Shown here one piece after another: positions 32,568-44,252 of a stretch of 64,000 bases of DNA; position 1 is the stretch's first letter; every line of letters begins with the position of its first letter. The translations under genes and the position numbers were made by a program. Below the pieces are notes generated by a model. The model had not been told where the DNA came from, did not search any database, and saw only the letters and a program-made list of their open reading frames with translations. Origin of the DNA: Agrococcus jenensis (GTDB lineage: Bacteria > Actinomycetota > Actinomycetes > Actinomycetales > Microbacteriaceae); NCBI RefSeq assembly GCF_003752465.1, contig NZ_RKHJ01000001.1, positions 2,666,001 through 2,730,000 on the forward strand. The letters run 5' to 3'.

Positions 32568-33614
32568 TCAGGCGAAGGTCTTCGCGTCGATGACGAAGCG
32601 GTAGCGCACGTCGGAGGCGAGCACGCGCTCGTAGGCGTCGTTGATCTGCTCCGCCGAGACCAGCTCGGTCTCGGGCAGGATGCCGTGCTCGGCGCAGAAG
32701 TCGAGCATCTCCTGCGTCTCGGCGATGCCGCCGATGGCCGAGCCCGCCCAGCTGCGGCCGGCCATGATCAGCTGGAAGACCGGCACCTCGAGCGGGTCCG
32801 CCGGGGCGCCGACGTTCACGAGCGTCCCCTTGACGGCGAGCAGCCCCAGGTAGGCACCCATGTCGATCTTCGCGGAGACCGTGTTGATGATGAGGTCGAA
32901 CGTGCTCGCGAGCTCGTCGAACGTCGCCGCGTCGTTCGTCGCGTAGTGCGCCGTCGCGCCGTAGCGGAGCGAGTCCTCGCGCTTGGCGGTGGTCTGCGAC
33001 AGCACGGTCACGTCGGCGCCGAGCGCGACGGCGATCTTGACGGCCATGTGGCCGAGCCCACCCATGCCGACGACGGCGACCTTCGTGCCGGGTCCGGCGT
33101 TCCACCGGCGCAGGGGCGAGTAGGTGGTGATCCCGGCGCAGAGCAGCGGCGCGACCTTCTCGATGTCGAGCGACTCGGGCACGCGGAGCACGAAGCCCTC
33201 GTCGACGACGACGGCCTGGGCGTAGCCGCCCTGCGTGATCGTGCCGTCGGCGGGGTCGACGCCGTTGTACGTCTGGATGTTGCCCTCGAGGCAGTACTGC
33301 TCCTGGCCCGCGAGGCACTGCTCGCACTCGCCGCAGGAGTTCACCATGCAGCCGACGCCGACGCGATCGCCGACCCGGTGCTTCGTGACGTCGGAGCCGA
33401 CCTCGGTGACATGGCCGACGATCTCGTGCCCAACCACCTGCGGGTACGTGATCGGTCCCCAGTCGCCGCGGACGGTGTGGATGTCGGAGTGGCAGATCCC
33501 CGCGTAGGCGATCTCGATGAGCACGTCCTTGGGGCCGAGGTCGCGGCGCTGGATCGTGGTCTTGACGAGCGGCTCGGTGGCCGATGGTGCGGCGTATGCG
33601 TTGACGGTCAGCAT
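32568..33614 (-). CDS. NAD(P)-dependent zinc alcohol dehydrogenase, CAD/YahK type (first of two)
   Basis: 348-residue medium-chain dehydrogenase. Catalytic zinc ligands lie in [16 protein letters not shown] and VGHEIVGHV; the four structural zinc cysteines are in [21 protein letters not shown]; the Rossmann motif is [15 protein letters not shown]. Relatives are NADP-preferring aldehyde reductases/cinnamyl alcohol dehydrogenases with wide substrate range. ATG at 33614 preceded by AGAAGGAG. A close paralogue with the same motifs lies at 48159-49217. Confidence 0.9.
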   Translation of the reverse strand: MLTVNAYAAPSATEPLVKTTIQRRDLGPKDVLIEIAYAGICHSDIHTVRGDWGPITYPQVVGHEIVGHVTEVGSDVTKHRVGDRVGVGCMVNSCGECEQCLAGQEQYCLEGNIQTYNGVDPADGTITQGGYAQAVVVDEGFVLRVPESLDIEKVAPLLCAGITTYSPLRRWNAGPGTKVAVVGMGGLGHMAVKIAVALGADVTVLSQTTAKREDSLRYGATAHYATNDAATFDELASTFDLIINTVSAKIDMGAYLGLLAVKGTLVNVGAPADPLEVPVFQLIMAGRSWAGSAIGGIAETQEMLDFCAEHGILPETELVSAEQINDAYERVLASDVRYRFVIDAKTFA

Positions 33615-33793
33615 CGTGCTCCTTCTCCCGGGCATGGATGACCCGGGTGTGCGATGTCGAGGGATGGCGCGCGTCGGCGCGCCTCGTCGAGTCTCGCGTG
33701 GTCGATCGCTCGCCGGGAGGCCCTGTCGGTGCCCCTCAGCCGCACGAGGAGCCGGTCCTTCCGCCCGCGCCACTCGCGTGCGAGCGTGAGCGC

Positions 33794-34261
33794 ATGGCGG
33801 TGGAGCGGATGGACCACGTCGGGGTGATCGTCGAGGACCTCGAGGGCGCGCGCGCCTTCTTCGAGGAGATCGGACTGCGCGCCGTCGGCGAGGCGCGAGT
33901 GGACGAGCCGTGGGCGGGGCGCGTGACGGGGCTGCCGGGCCAGCGGGTCGAGCTCGTGATGCTCGAGACGCCCGACGGGCACGCGCGGCTCGAGGTCAGC
34001 CGGTTCCTCGAGCCCGTCGACGAGGACGGGCCGCAGCCGGCGCGCTCGAACCGGCTCGGCATCCGGCACCTCGCGTTCGTGGTGACCGACCTGCGCGGCA
34101 TGCTCGAGCGGCTCGCCCGGCTCGGCTTCGAGACGGTCGGCACGGTCGAGGACTACCGGGGCATCTACCTGCTCTGCTACGTGCGCGGACCGGAGGAGAT
34201 CATCGTCGAGCTCGCCGAGGAGATCGGCGATCCCTCCGGCATGCTCGACCCCACCACCTAG
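33794..34261 (+). CDS. VOC (glyoxalase/dioxygenase superfamily) protein
   Basis: 155 residues with two beta-alpha-beta-beta-beta halves: [23 protein letters not shown] and [27 protein letters not shown]. Metal-ligand type residues (His at DHVGV, Glu at [10 protein letters not shown]) are visible. VOC proteins include glyoxalases, dioxygenases and resistance proteins; the substrate is unknown. The ATG at 33794 has only a weak ribosome site. The 179-base gap to the divergent dehydrogenase shows no gene. Confidence 0.82.
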   Translation: MAVERMDHVGVIVEDLEGARAFFEEIGLRAVGEARVDEPWAGRVTGLPGQRVELVMLETPDGHARLEVSRFLEPVDEDGPQPARSNRLGIRHLAFVVTDLRGMLERLARLGFETVGTVEDYRGIYLLCYVRGPEEIIVELAEEIGDPSGMLDPTT

Positions 34262-34285
34262 CCGCTTCGGCTGGCCGGGGGGCTG

Positions 34286-34900
34286 CTAGCGGGCGAGCAC
34301 CTCGCCGGCGCGACCGGAGGCGCGGGTCCAGCCGCCCGCGGTGGTCACGCGCACGGGTGCGTCGCCGAGGAACCGCATCGCCACGAGCGCGGCCGCCTGC
34401 CCGGCGGTGAGCCCGCTCGGGTCGACCGCTCGGGCCCACACCGCGCGCTCGGCGCGGCGGCGCACGGCCTCGCCCGGCGATCGCGGCAGCGCAGCCTCGA
34501 CGTCCGCCGCGGCCTGCGTGGCGAACGCGCGCACCGCGTCGGCGGTCACGTCACCGCCGTGCGCCCAGCCGCGCTGCGGCGGCGACACGGCCGCCCACGC
34601 GGGCCGGCCGATCGCGTCCGGCACCTCGACGTCGGCGCCCTCGCGCAGCGCGTCGCGCAGCGCGGCGAGCGGGACGACGCCGTCGAAGCGCGCCGCGGCG
34701 CGCATCCGCGAGGCGCGCGCGACCAGCACCGTCGGGCCGGTGTCGAGCAGACCGCTCGCGGCGGCCATCGGCGTGGTGAGCAGCGCGACCTCGCCGTCGG
34801 CGACCAGCCGGACGGAGCCATCGCCGAACACCGCTGCGCGGTCGAGCAGCAGGACGAGGTCGGCGCGGGAGCGGTCGTCGAGGGCGAGGATGGCGTGCAT
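34286..34900 (-). CDS. Hypothetical protein, Ala/Arg-rich, 204 residues
   Basis: No recognised domain. The N-terminus MHAILALDDRSRADLVLLLDRAAVFGDGSVRLVADGEVALLTTPM looks like an alternating strand-helix fold; the C-terminal half is helical (DVTADAVRAFATQAAADVEAAL, AERAVWARAVDPSGLTAGQAAALVAMRFL) with no signal peptide or membrane segment. Codon use matches its neighbours, and ATG at 34900 is followed by a plausible protein, so it is likely real. It is convergent to the VOC gene and divergent from tesB; function unknown. Confidence 0.7.
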   Translation of the reverse strand: MHAILALDDRSRADLVLLLDRAAVFGDGSVRLVADGEVALLTTPMAAASGLLDTGPTVLVARASRMRAAARFDGVVPLAALRDALREGADVEVPDAIGRPAWAAVSPPQRGWAHGGDVTADAVRAFATQAAADVEAALPRSPGEAVRRRAERAVWARAVDPSGLTAGQAAALVAMRFLGDAPVRVTTAGGWTRASGRAGEVLAR

Positions 34901-34952
34901 GCGCTCCCTAGACTAGAGCGGCCCCGCACCGGGCACCGTCGAGAGGACCCGC

Positions 34953-35834
34953 ATGACCGAGCGCATCCGCATCCTGCTGGAGACCCTCGCGCTGGAGGAC
35001 ACCGGTGCGCGCACGAGCGAGGACATCTTCACCGGTGCGAGCCACCCGATGCCGTTCGGTCGCGTCTTCGGCGGCCAGGTGATGGCGCAGGCGGTCGTCG
35101 CGGCGCAGCGCACGGTCGACTCGCCGCGCCCGATCCACTCGGTGCACGGCTACTTCGTGCGGCCCGGTGACGTCGAGCTGCCGATCACGTTCTCGGTCGA
35201 GCGCATCCACGACGGCCGGTCGTTCTCGACGCGCCGCGTGCAGGCCTACCAGCACGGGCTGCCGATCATGTCGATGATCTCCTCCTTCCAGGACCCCGAC
35301 GACGGCCCCAGCTCGCAGCACACCATCCCGACCGGGCTGCCCGCGCCGGAGGAGCTGCCGAGCTCGGAGGACCTGCTCGCGCCCTACGCCGGGCACCCGC
35401 AGGCGCGCGCCGTCATCGCGCGGCCGTTCGACATCCGCCACGTCGAGGGACCGGTCTACGTGCCCGACCCCTCGCGTCCGCGGCACGGCAAGCAGCACGT
35501 CTGGATCAAGGCGAAGGATCCGCTGCCCGACGACGACGCGCTCCACCGCGCCGCGCTCGCCTACCTGTCCGACTACGCGATCCTCGAGCCGATCGTGCGC
35601 ATGCACGGCGCCGCATGGGCGACCCCGGGCCTCAAGGCGGCGAGCCTCGACCACGCCGTCTGGTGGCACCGACCGGCGCGCGTCGACGAGTGGCTGCTGC
35701 TCGAGCTCGAGACGAGCTCGTCGGGCGGTGGCCGCGGGCTCGCGAACGGCTTCGTCTACAGCGCCGACGGCACCCACGTCGCGACGATCGCCCAGGAGGG
35801 CATGGTGCGCGTGCCCCACGAGGGCGAGCGATGA
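34953..35834 (+). CDS. tesB: Acyl-CoA thioesterase II
   Basis: 293-residue double hot-dog thioesterase that hydrolyses medium/long-chain acyl-CoA. Signature blocks GRVFGGQVMAQAVVAAQRTV and SVHGYFVRPGD are present, and AYLSDYAILEP contains the catalytic Asp region. Full family length. ATG at 34953 after an AGAGGACC-like site. Its stop overlaps the GNAT gene as ATGA, so the two are coupled. Confidence 0.94.
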   Translation: MTERIRILLETLALEDTGARTSEDIFTGASHPMPFGRVFGGQVMAQAVVAAQRTVDSPRPIHSVHGYFVRPGDVELPITFSVERIHDGRSFSTRRVQAYQHGLPIMSMISSFQDPDDGPSSQHTIPTGLPAPEELPSSEDLLAPYAGHPQARAVIARPFDIRHVEGPVYVPDPSRPRHGKQHVWIKAKDPLPDDDALHRAALAYLSDYAILEPIVRMHGAAWATPGLKAASLDHAVWWHRPARVDEWLLLELETSSSGGGRGLANGFVYSADGTHVATIAQEGMVRVPHEGER

Positions 35835-36403
35835 GGGTCGACCCGATCGCGCCCGCCGGCGCGATGCGGGCGCTGCGGGGCGCGCTGCCGCTGCGCACGG
35901 AGCGGCTCGTGCTGCGCACGCTGCGCCCCGACGACATCGACGTCGTGCGCGGCTACCGCAACGCGCCGGGCCAGCGCCGCTGGACCTACACGCCCGACCA
36001 GACCGAGGCCGAGCTCATGGCCTGGACGGCCGGCGGCGCCCCGGTGGTGCTGCGCGACGGCGACGCGACGCAGCTCGGCATCGAGCTCGACGGCGCGCTC
36101 GTCGGCGACCTCATGGTGCGCATCACGAGCCTGCGGAGCCGACAGGCGGAGCTCGGCTGGATGGTCGCCGCCGAGGCGCAGGGCAAGGGCGTCGCGACCG
36201 AGGCCGCGCGCGCGGCGCTCGAGCTCGCGTGGGCGATGGGTGCCCACCGGGTGATCGCGCACCTCGACGAGGAGAACGTCGCGTCGCGACGCGTCGCCGA
36301 GCGGCTCGGCATGGTCGTCGAGGCGCGCCACGTCGAGGACGAGGTCAACCCCGCGACCGGCGAGCTCGGCACCTCGCTCATCCTGGCCATCCGCCGCCCC
36401 TGA
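35831..36403 (+). CDS. GNAT family N-acetyltransferase
   Basis: 190-residue acetyltransferase of the RimJ/RimL-like type: LRTERLVLRTLRPDDIDVVRGYRN at the N-terminus, acetyl-CoA loop AAEAQGKGVATEAARAALE, and VIAHLDEENVASRRVAERLGMVVEARHVED. The substrate is unknown, but this subfamily acetylates protein N-termini or amines. ATG at 35831 overlaps tesB. A 21-bp hairpin follows 3 bases after its stop. Confidence 0.88.
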   Translation: MRVDPIAPAGAMRALRGALPLRTERLVLRTLRPDDIDVVRGYRNAPGQRRWTYTPDQTEAELMAWTAGGAPVVLRDGDATQLGIELDGALVGDLMVRITSLRSRQAELGWMVAAEAQGKGVATEAARAALELAWAMGAHRVIAHLDEENVASRRVAERLGMVVEARHVEDEVNPATGELGTSLILAIRRP

Positions 36404-36406
36404 TCT

Positions 36407-36465
36407 CAACGTCGCCAGTGGTCGCACAGCCCGCATGGCGGGTCGTGCGACCACTGGCGACGTTG
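36407..36465. terminator. Very long perfect inverted repeat between convergent genes
   Basis: A perfect 21-bp stem: arms 36407-36427 and 36445-36465 (left arm begins CAACGTCGCCAGTGGTC). The 17-base loop holds a smaller CCCGC-ATG-GCGGG hairpin. It sits 3 bases after the GNAT stop and 10 bases before the mmsA stop, so it probably terminates both transcripts. Confidence 0.88.
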
Positions 36466-36475
36466 GGAAGGTCGG

Positions 36476-38002
<1,527 letters not shown>

Positions 38003-38054
38003 GGTGGCAGCTCCTCGGCGTGGTGGCATCGTTGCGCCGCCAGCCTAGCGAGGC

Positions 38055-38509
38055 TCAGCCGCGCCGGAAGTCGACGGGCGGCCCGAGGTACGGCTCCCAG
38101 GCCGCGCGCTCCGCATCCGTGAGCCGCCGCGGCGCGCCCGTCGACGCATCCAGCATCACGACGATCGTCGCGGCGCGCGCGTAGAGCTCTGTGCGGTCGG
38201 GCGAGAGCACCTCGTAGCAGACCTGCATGCTCGCGCCGCCGAGGTGGCCGACCCACGTGTCGACGAGGATCGGCTCCCGGTGGTGCGGGATCTGCCCGAG
38301 GTACTCCGCCTCCTGGCGCGCGATGACGGTGATGCTCGTCGCGCCGGGACCGGCGTCGATGATCGCCGTCGTCGGCGAGCCCTCGGGCCCGCCCGCCCAG
38401 AAGGCCGAGACGCGCGCCTCCTCGAGGAGCGTCAGCAGCGAGGCGTTGTTGACGTGCCCGTACGCATCCAGGTCCGACCAGCGCACCTGCACCGGCACCT
38501 CGAGGCGCA

Positions 38510-38510
<1 letters not shown>
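38055..38510 (-). CDS. 4HBT hot-dog-fold acyl-CoA thioesterase
   Basis: 151-residue single hot-dog domain. The opening EVPVQVRWSDLDAYGHVNNASLLTLLEEAR holds the 4HBT catalytic Asp (D-x-YGHVNN). Hydrolyses an acyl-CoA, perhaps a branched or hydroxybenzoyl type; unknown. ATG at 38510 overlaps the ettA stop (ATGA), and mmsA lies 52 bases downstream on the same strand, but a functional link is not proven. Confidence 0.85.
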
Positions 38511-40192
<1,682 letters not shown>

Positions 40193-40196
40193 GCCC

Positions 40197-40634
40197 TCAG
40201 TCTACGGTGACGATCTCCCCGACCAGGCACCGGCCGCCGCCGAGCGCAGCCGCCCGCACGGCCCTCGGCTCGCCGGCGCCCACCTCGCCGACGATGCAGC
40301 CCGCCTCGGTGCGCACGGCGATCTGCACGAAGGTCACCGGTGCGCCGAGCGAGTCGACCTCGCGGGTGCGCTCGATCGCCGAGCGCGGGAAGCCGGCGGA
40401 CTCGACGGCGGCGACGAGTGCGTCGGGATCCGTGGGGGCGTGCCCGGCAATCGCAGCGCGGAAGGCGTCGAGCTCGGCGTCGGGAGCTGCGTCCACCGCG
40501 CCGCCGGCGGCCCCATCCGGCGTCTCGACGGCGCCATCGCTCGCGACGGGCGGCTCGGTGATGCCGGTTGAGGTGCAGCCGGCGAGCACGAGCGCTGCGA
40601 GCAGCGCGACCGCCGCGATCCGATGCCGATGCAC
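40197..40634 (-). CDS. Small secreted lipoprotein (DUF6993-like)
   Basis: 145 residues. A signal peptide with lipobox is clear (AAVALLAALVLAGCTSTG; Cys at about 20). A Pro/Ala/Asp-rich linker is followed by a compact domain with DAFRAAIAGHAPTDPDALVAAVESAGFPRSAIERT and two cysteines (EAGCIVGEVG, GGRCLVGEIV) that may form a disulfide. Resembles the short DUF6993 lipoproteins of Microbacteriaceae, from memory. Extracellular, lipid-anchored; function unknown. It ends 5 bases before ettA. Confidence 0.78.
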   Translation of the reverse strand: MHRHRIAAVALLAALVLAGCTSTGITEPPVASDGAVETPDGAAGGAVDAAPDAELDAFRAAIAGHAPTDPDALVAAVESAGFPRSAIERTREVDSLGAPVTFVQIAVRTEAGCIVGEVGAGEPRAVRAAALGGGRCLVGEIVTVD

Positions 40635-40712
40635 GCACCCTCCTCCGCCGCTGCTGGACCGTGCAAGCCTACGGGGCGGCCATCGGGGCGTCGGGGCGTC
40701 GGGCCAGGCGGG

Positions 40713-41207
40713 TCAGAAGGGCGTGTCTGGCTCCGTGAGCGGCGCGGTCCATGCCTCCGTCGCCGTGAGCGCCATCGCGGGTTCGCGCTCCGGCTCCCGC
40801 TCCGGCTCGGCCGCCGCGGCTGGCTGATGCTCGGGCGCGCGCACCGGCTCCTGCTCGCGAGGCCTGCGGTCCTTCGCGACCGCCCCGGCGCGCAGCGTGT
40901 GGCCGATGTGGTCGGCGCGGATCTTCACGCTCGTGCCGCGCCGCTCCCCCGACTCCCACTGCTCGACCTTGAGCTTGCCGAGCACGACGACGAGGTCGCC
41001 CTTCCGGAGCGAGGCGGCGACGTGCTGCGCGAAGTCGCCCCAGGCCTCGACCGAGTACCAGTTGGGCGTGCCGTCGACCCAGGTCTCGCCCTCCTTGCGC
41101 CTCGGCTTGCTGCTGAGGCGGAACTCGGCGACGCGGTCGCCGTGCACGGACTTCAGCGTCGGGTCGCCGCCGAGGCGCCCGACGACGGTGATGACGTCTT
41201 CGTTCAT
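40713..41207 (-). CDS. ssb: Single-stranded DNA-binding protein (short/secondary type)
   Basis: 164 residues: an OB fold (about 1-115; ITVVGRLGGDPTLKSV, VAEFRLSSKPRR, NWYSVEAWGDFAQHVAASLRKGDLVVVLGKLKVEQWE) and a Pro/Glu-rich tail ending TEPDTPF instead of the acidic DDDIPF tip. The standalone location and atypical tail suggest a secondary SSB (SsbB-like), perhaps linked to competence or repair, with the main ssb in the ribosomal cluster elsewhere. ATG at 41207. Confidence 0.88.
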   Translation of the reverse strand: MNEDVITVVGRLGGDPTLKSVHGDRVAEFRLSSKPRRKEGETWVDGTPNWYSVEAWGDFAQHVAASLRKGDLVVVLGKLKVEQWESGERRGTSVKIRADHIGHTLRAGAVAKDRRPREQEPVRAPEHQPAAAAEPEREPEREPAMALTATEAWTAPLTEPDTPF

Positions 41208-41288
41208 GCCTCGGAGGATGCATCCGCGACGCACCGCGGCGTGCGACGGGCCCGACGGCCTGTGGAGAGCGTCAGGCCCCAGCGGCCG

Positions 41289-41813
41289 TCAGACGCGCAG
41301 GTAGTCGGCGAAGCCAGCGCGGATCTTGTTCACCTTGGGGGCAGCGACGGCGAGGCAGTAGCCCTGCGTCGGGTTCTTGGCGAAGAAGTCCTGGTGGTAG
41401 TCCTTGGCGTCGTAGAACGCGCCGAGCGGCTCGAGCGTCGTGACGATCTCTCCCGGCCACCACTCGCCCGCGCGGGCGATCGCGGTCTCGAAGCGCTCGC
41501 GCTCGGCGTCGTCGCGGTAGAACATGGCTGACCGGTACTGCGTGCCGATGTCGTTGCCCTGCCGGTTGAGCTGGCGCGGGTCGTGCATCGTGAAGAACAT
41601 GTCGAGCACCACCTCGGTGGGCAGCCGCTCCTCGTCGTAGATGACCTTCACGGCCTCCGCGTGCCCGGTCCTGCCGGTGCACACCGCGTCGTAGCTGGGG
41701 TGGGCGACGTCGCCGCCCGTGTAGCCCGACACGACATCCTCGACGCCCTCGACGACGCGATACGCGGCGTCCAGGCACCAGAAGCAACCACCGGCGAGCA
41801 CGATCTCCTGCAT
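41289..41813 (-). CDS. msrA: Peptide methionine (S)-S-oxide reductase MsrA
   Basis: 174 residues, repairs S-sulfoxides of methionine. Catalytic motif GGCFWCLDAAYR near the N-terminus (Cys at about 10), with GYTGGDVAHPSYDAVCTGRTGHAEAV and the family end block. The C-terminal region ends ...PKVNKIRAGFADYLRV. Single gene, ATG at 41813. MsrB is not in the window. Confidence 0.95.
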   Translation of the reverse strand: MQEIVLAGGCFWCLDAAYRVVEGVEDVVSGYTGGDVAHPSYDAVCTGRTGHAEAVKVIYDEERLPTEVVLDMFFTMHDPRQLNRQGNDIGTQYRSAMFYRDDAERERFETAIARAGEWWPGEIVTTLEPLGAFYDAKDYHQDFFAKNPTQGYCLAVAAPKVNKIRAGFADYLRV

Positions 41814-41882
41814 GGTCCGAGCCTAGCCCGCGCCCGTGTGGGTGGCCCGCCGTAGCGTCGCAGACGAGGGAGAGGAGCGGCC

Positions 41883-42134
41883 ATGGCCATCATGTCCAGC
41901 ACCCAGCGGCGCACGGCGCCCCAGGCGAGCAACGTCGCCACCCGCCGCGTGCGTGACGACCTCTGGCGCGTCGTCAGCGCATCCGGCCTCGCGCTCGGCT
42001 ACATCGCGCGCGTCGACGGCCCGACGGGGCCTGCCTTCGAGTCGCGCCGCCTGCTGCCCGGCGGCACGGCGATGGTGCCGATCGGCGGCGGGTGGTCGCT
42101 CGCCGACGCCCTCGCGTGCTTCACCGGGCCCTAG
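41883..42134 (+). CDS. Small hypothetical protein, 83 residues
   Basis: MAIMSSTQRRTAPQASNVATR followed by a compact domain (VRDDLWRVVSASGLALGYIARV, GPAFESRRLLPGGTAMVPIGGGWSLADALACF). A good GAGAGGAG ribosome site lies 6 bases before ATG 41883, and a strong terminator follows 14 bases after the stop, so it is probably expressed. No known family is recognised; predicted soluble, cytoplasmic. Confidence 0.65.
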   Translation: MAIMSSTQRRTAPQASNVATRRVRDDLWRVVSASGLALGYIARVDGPTGPAFESRRLLPGGTAMVPIGGGWSLADALACFTGP

Positions 42135-42147
42135 CCCGCGAACGCGA

Positions 42148-42181
42148 CAGCGGGGCCGAGGCTCGCGCCTCGACCCCGCTG
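42148..42181. terminator. Bidirectional terminator between small ORF and yceI
   Basis: CAGCGGGGCCGAGGC and GCCTCGACCCCGCTG form a 15-bp stem with one mismatch and a TCGC loop, between convergent genes. Confidence 0.85.
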
Positions 42182-42193
42182 CTGCGGATCTGC

Positions 42194-42754
42194 TCAGGCC
42201 GCGACGGGCGCCTGCTGGATCGCCGAGATCTCGATCTCGATGTCGATGTCGTCCGAGAGCATGACGCCGCCCGACTCGATGGCGACGTTCCAGGTGATGC
42301 CGAAGTCGCTGCGCTTGATGCGCGTGCGGGCGGAGGCGCCGGCGCGGGTGTTGCCCCACGTGTCCGGGCCGATGCCGCCGAACTCGACGAGCAGCGAGAC
42401 CGGCTTGGTCACGCCGCGGAGCTGCAGGTCGCCATCGATGTAGAGGTCGTCGCCCTCGACGCGCGCGCCGGTGGACGTGAACGTCCACTCGGGGTGCTCC
42501 TCGGTCGCGAAGAAGTCGCCCGACCGCAGGTGCGTGTCGCGGTCCGCGTTCTTCGTGTTGATGGTCGACGGGTCGACGGTCGCCGTGATCGACGACGCCT
42601 CGGGCTGCTCGGCCAGGACGATCGTGCCCTCGAGGCCCTCGATCTCGCCGCGGACCTTGGCCACCATCATGTGGCGGACCGAGAAGGTCACGTTCGAGTG
42701 CGAGCCGTCGATGACGTAGGTGCCGGGCTGGTAGCCGGGGATGTTCTGCAGCAT
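42194..42754 (-). CDS. YceI family lipid-binding protein
   Basis: 186-residue YceI/lipocalin-like barrel: PGTYVIDGSHSNVTFSVRHMMVAKVRGEIEGLEGTIVLAE and SGDFFATEEHPEWTFTST are signature blocks. Members bind isoprenoid-like lipids; here there is no signal peptide, so it is probably cytoplasmic. It follows the DedA gene on the same strand after 113 bases with a small GATCCGTC hairpin. ATG at 42754. Confidence 0.9.
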   Translation of the reverse strand: MLQNIPGYQPGTYVIDGSHSNVTFSVRHMMVAKVRGEIEGLEGTIVLAEQPEASSITATVDPSTINTKNADRDTHLRSGDFFATEEHPEWTFTSTGARVEGDDLYIDGDLQLRGVTKPVSLLVEFGGIGPDTWGNTRAGASARTRIKRSDFGITWNVAIESGGVMLSDDIDIEIEISAIQQAPVAA

Positions 42755-42867
42755 GGGTGCCTCTCTGTCAGGGGGAGTCGTTCAGAATCGAACGAGCGGT
42801 CCGAGAGGAGGGAACTGCCTCCGTCGCCGATCCATTCCCGATCCGTCGGACGGATCCCGGCGGCGGC

Positions 42868-43542
42868 TCACTCGCCGTGGAAGAGGTGCTTCCCCTCGCG
42901 GCGGTTGAGCAGCATGCGGCGGGTCACCCACCAGGCGATCACGACGATCACCGCAGCGACCACGAGCCACTGCAGCCAATCCATGTAGGGCTCGATGACG
43001 TGCCAGTTCTGGCCCAGCGTGAAGCCCAGCATGATGAAGATCGTGTTCCAGATGGCGGAGCCGACCGCGGTGAGGCCGAGGAAGAGCAGCACGGGCATCC
43101 GCTCGATCCCCGCAGGGATCGAGATGAGGCTGCGGAAGATGGGCAGGAACCTCCCGAAGAGCACGGTCTTCCACCCGTGCTTGGAGAACCACGCGGTGGT
43201 CTTGTCGATGTCGCTCGCCCGCACGAGCGGCATCTTCGCCGCGATGCGCGAGAGCCGCTCGTGGCCCAGGACGCGGCCGAGCGCGTAGAGCAGCAGGGCG
43301 CCGACGACGGAGCCGCTCGTCGTCCAGATGATCGCCTCCGCGAGCGTGAAGCCGCCGGCTGCGGCGGTGAGCCCGGCGAGCGGGAGGATGACTTCGCTCG
43401 GGATGGGCGGGAAGAGGTTCTCTGCGGCGATGGCGATCGCCGCTCCCGGCGCTCCGACCGCCTCCATGAGCCCGACGGCCCAGCCAGCGACGCCGGTGAG
43501 CTCGGACGTGTCGGGAACGGACTGCAGGATCGTCGGGAGCAT
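42868..43542 (-). CDS. DedA family membrane protein (second)
   Basis: 224 residues, several hydrophobic helices with FGRFLPIFRSLISIPAGIERM, the DedA R-x3-P-GxxxM-type signature, and ENLFPPIPSEVILPLAG. Role in membrane lipid or undecaprenyl phosphate flipping is inferred from family. Diverged from the DedA at 23000 (mainly the signature is shared). Start ATG 43542; a TTG at 43545 is possible. Confidence 0.88.
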   Translation of the reverse strand: MLPTILQSVPDTSELTGVAGWAVGLMEAVGAPGAAIAIAAENLFPPIPSEVILPLAGLTAAAGGFTLAEAIIWTTSGSVVGALLLYALGRVLGHERLSRIAAKMPLVRASDIDKTTAWFSKHGWKTVLFGRFLPIFRSLISIPAGIERMPVLLFLGLTAVGSAIWNTIFIMLGFTLGQNWHVIEPYMDWLQWLVVAAVIVVIAWWVTRRMLLNRREGKHLFHGE

Positions 43543-43577
43543 CAAGACAGCCTACGGTCGCCGATCCGATCGACGCA

Positions 43578-44012
43578 TCAGGAACGCATCATGTACGCGT
43601 CGTGCCACGACGAGCCCCTGCGCTTGATCGTGACGATGGCATGGCAGTTCCGACAGCGCACGTCGCACTTCGCGATCTCCGCCTGGATGATGCTCAGCGC
43701 GCGCCCTCTGCGGACCATGCTGCTGACGCTCGCGACCTTCGTCCCGCGCACGTGATCGAACTCGAGCACCCTGATGTCGGAGCTGCCGCAGTCGACGCAG
43801 CCTGCAGAGAACCGCACCATGATCGCGTCGAGCGCTTGCTGACGCCGGGCCTTGCTCGTGCGGCGCACGTTGGCCTTGTGCCGGACCGCATTCGCTCGGT
43901 AGTGCGCCTTCTGGCACGCGCGGCAGTAGGAGTGCCGACCGTCCTTGTTCTTCGGGCTCCGATTGAAGTCTTCGATCGGTCGCTCCGCCAGGCACCGCGC
44001 ACAGCGCTTCAT
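43578..44012 (-). CDS. HNH endonuclease-like protein with N-terminal zinc ribbon
   Basis: 144 residues. Two zinc-type cysteine groups: CARC...YCRAC at the N-terminus and a C-x2-C/HNH-like block (CVDCGSSDIRVLEFDHVRGTK followed by CDVRCRNCHAIVT) at the C-terminus. The DHV and NCH residues fit a treble-clef HNH fold. The gene is less GC-rich than its neighbours (clear by eye) and lies 95 bases downstream of the tRNA-Arg 3' end, so it may be transferred. Similar short proteins are found in phages and scattered bacteria; whether this one cuts DNA is unknown. Confidence 0.75.
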   Translation of the reverse strand: MKRCARCLAERPIEDFNRSPKNKDGRHSYCRACQKAHYRANAVRHKANVRRTSKARRQQALDAIMVRFSAGCVDCGSSDIRVLEFDHVRGTKVASVSSMVRRGRALSIIQAEIAKCDVRCRNCHAIVTIKRRGSSWHDAYMMRS

Positions 44013-44106
44013 GGCCGGAGGGTACGCGGCACCACCGACAGCGGAGCGGCAACGCCGCCGAACCACGGTGTCGAGCTGCGTCCGGCGCTGTGCCCAGGCA
44101 GCTGTG

Positions 44107-44179
44107 CGCCCCCGGCGGGAGTCGAACCCGCGACAAAAGGATTAGAAGGCCTCTGCTCTATCCGCTGAGCTACGGGGGC
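44107..44179 (-). tRNA. tRNA-Arg (anticodon TCT)
   Basis: Reverse strand. Acceptor GCCCCCG/CGGGGGC, D stem GCTC/GAGC, T arm GCGGG-TTCGACT-CCCGC, anticodon loop CTTCTAA with anticodon TCT (reads AGA). Discriminator G; CCA is not encoded. The anticodon stem has a C31-T39 mispair, a pattern I recall from other actinobacterial tRNA-Arg(TCT), so the gene is probably functional. Confidence 0.95.
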
Positions 44180-44252
44180 TCATCCAATCTACCGGGAGCA
44201 TCGACGACCGCCTCCGGGTGCCGTGTGGGTGGTGCCCCATAGCGTCCGGCGC

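Noticed and set aside
33615..33793. A small gene between the first alcohol dehydrogenase and VOC gene
   Set aside because: No ribosome site or protein-like frame; it appears to be an ordinary divergent promoter region.
43546..44200. Prophage or integrative element at tRNA-Arg
   Set aside because: There is one HNH gene but no integrase, no structural genes and no repeated tRNA 3' end within the neighbouring kilobases.
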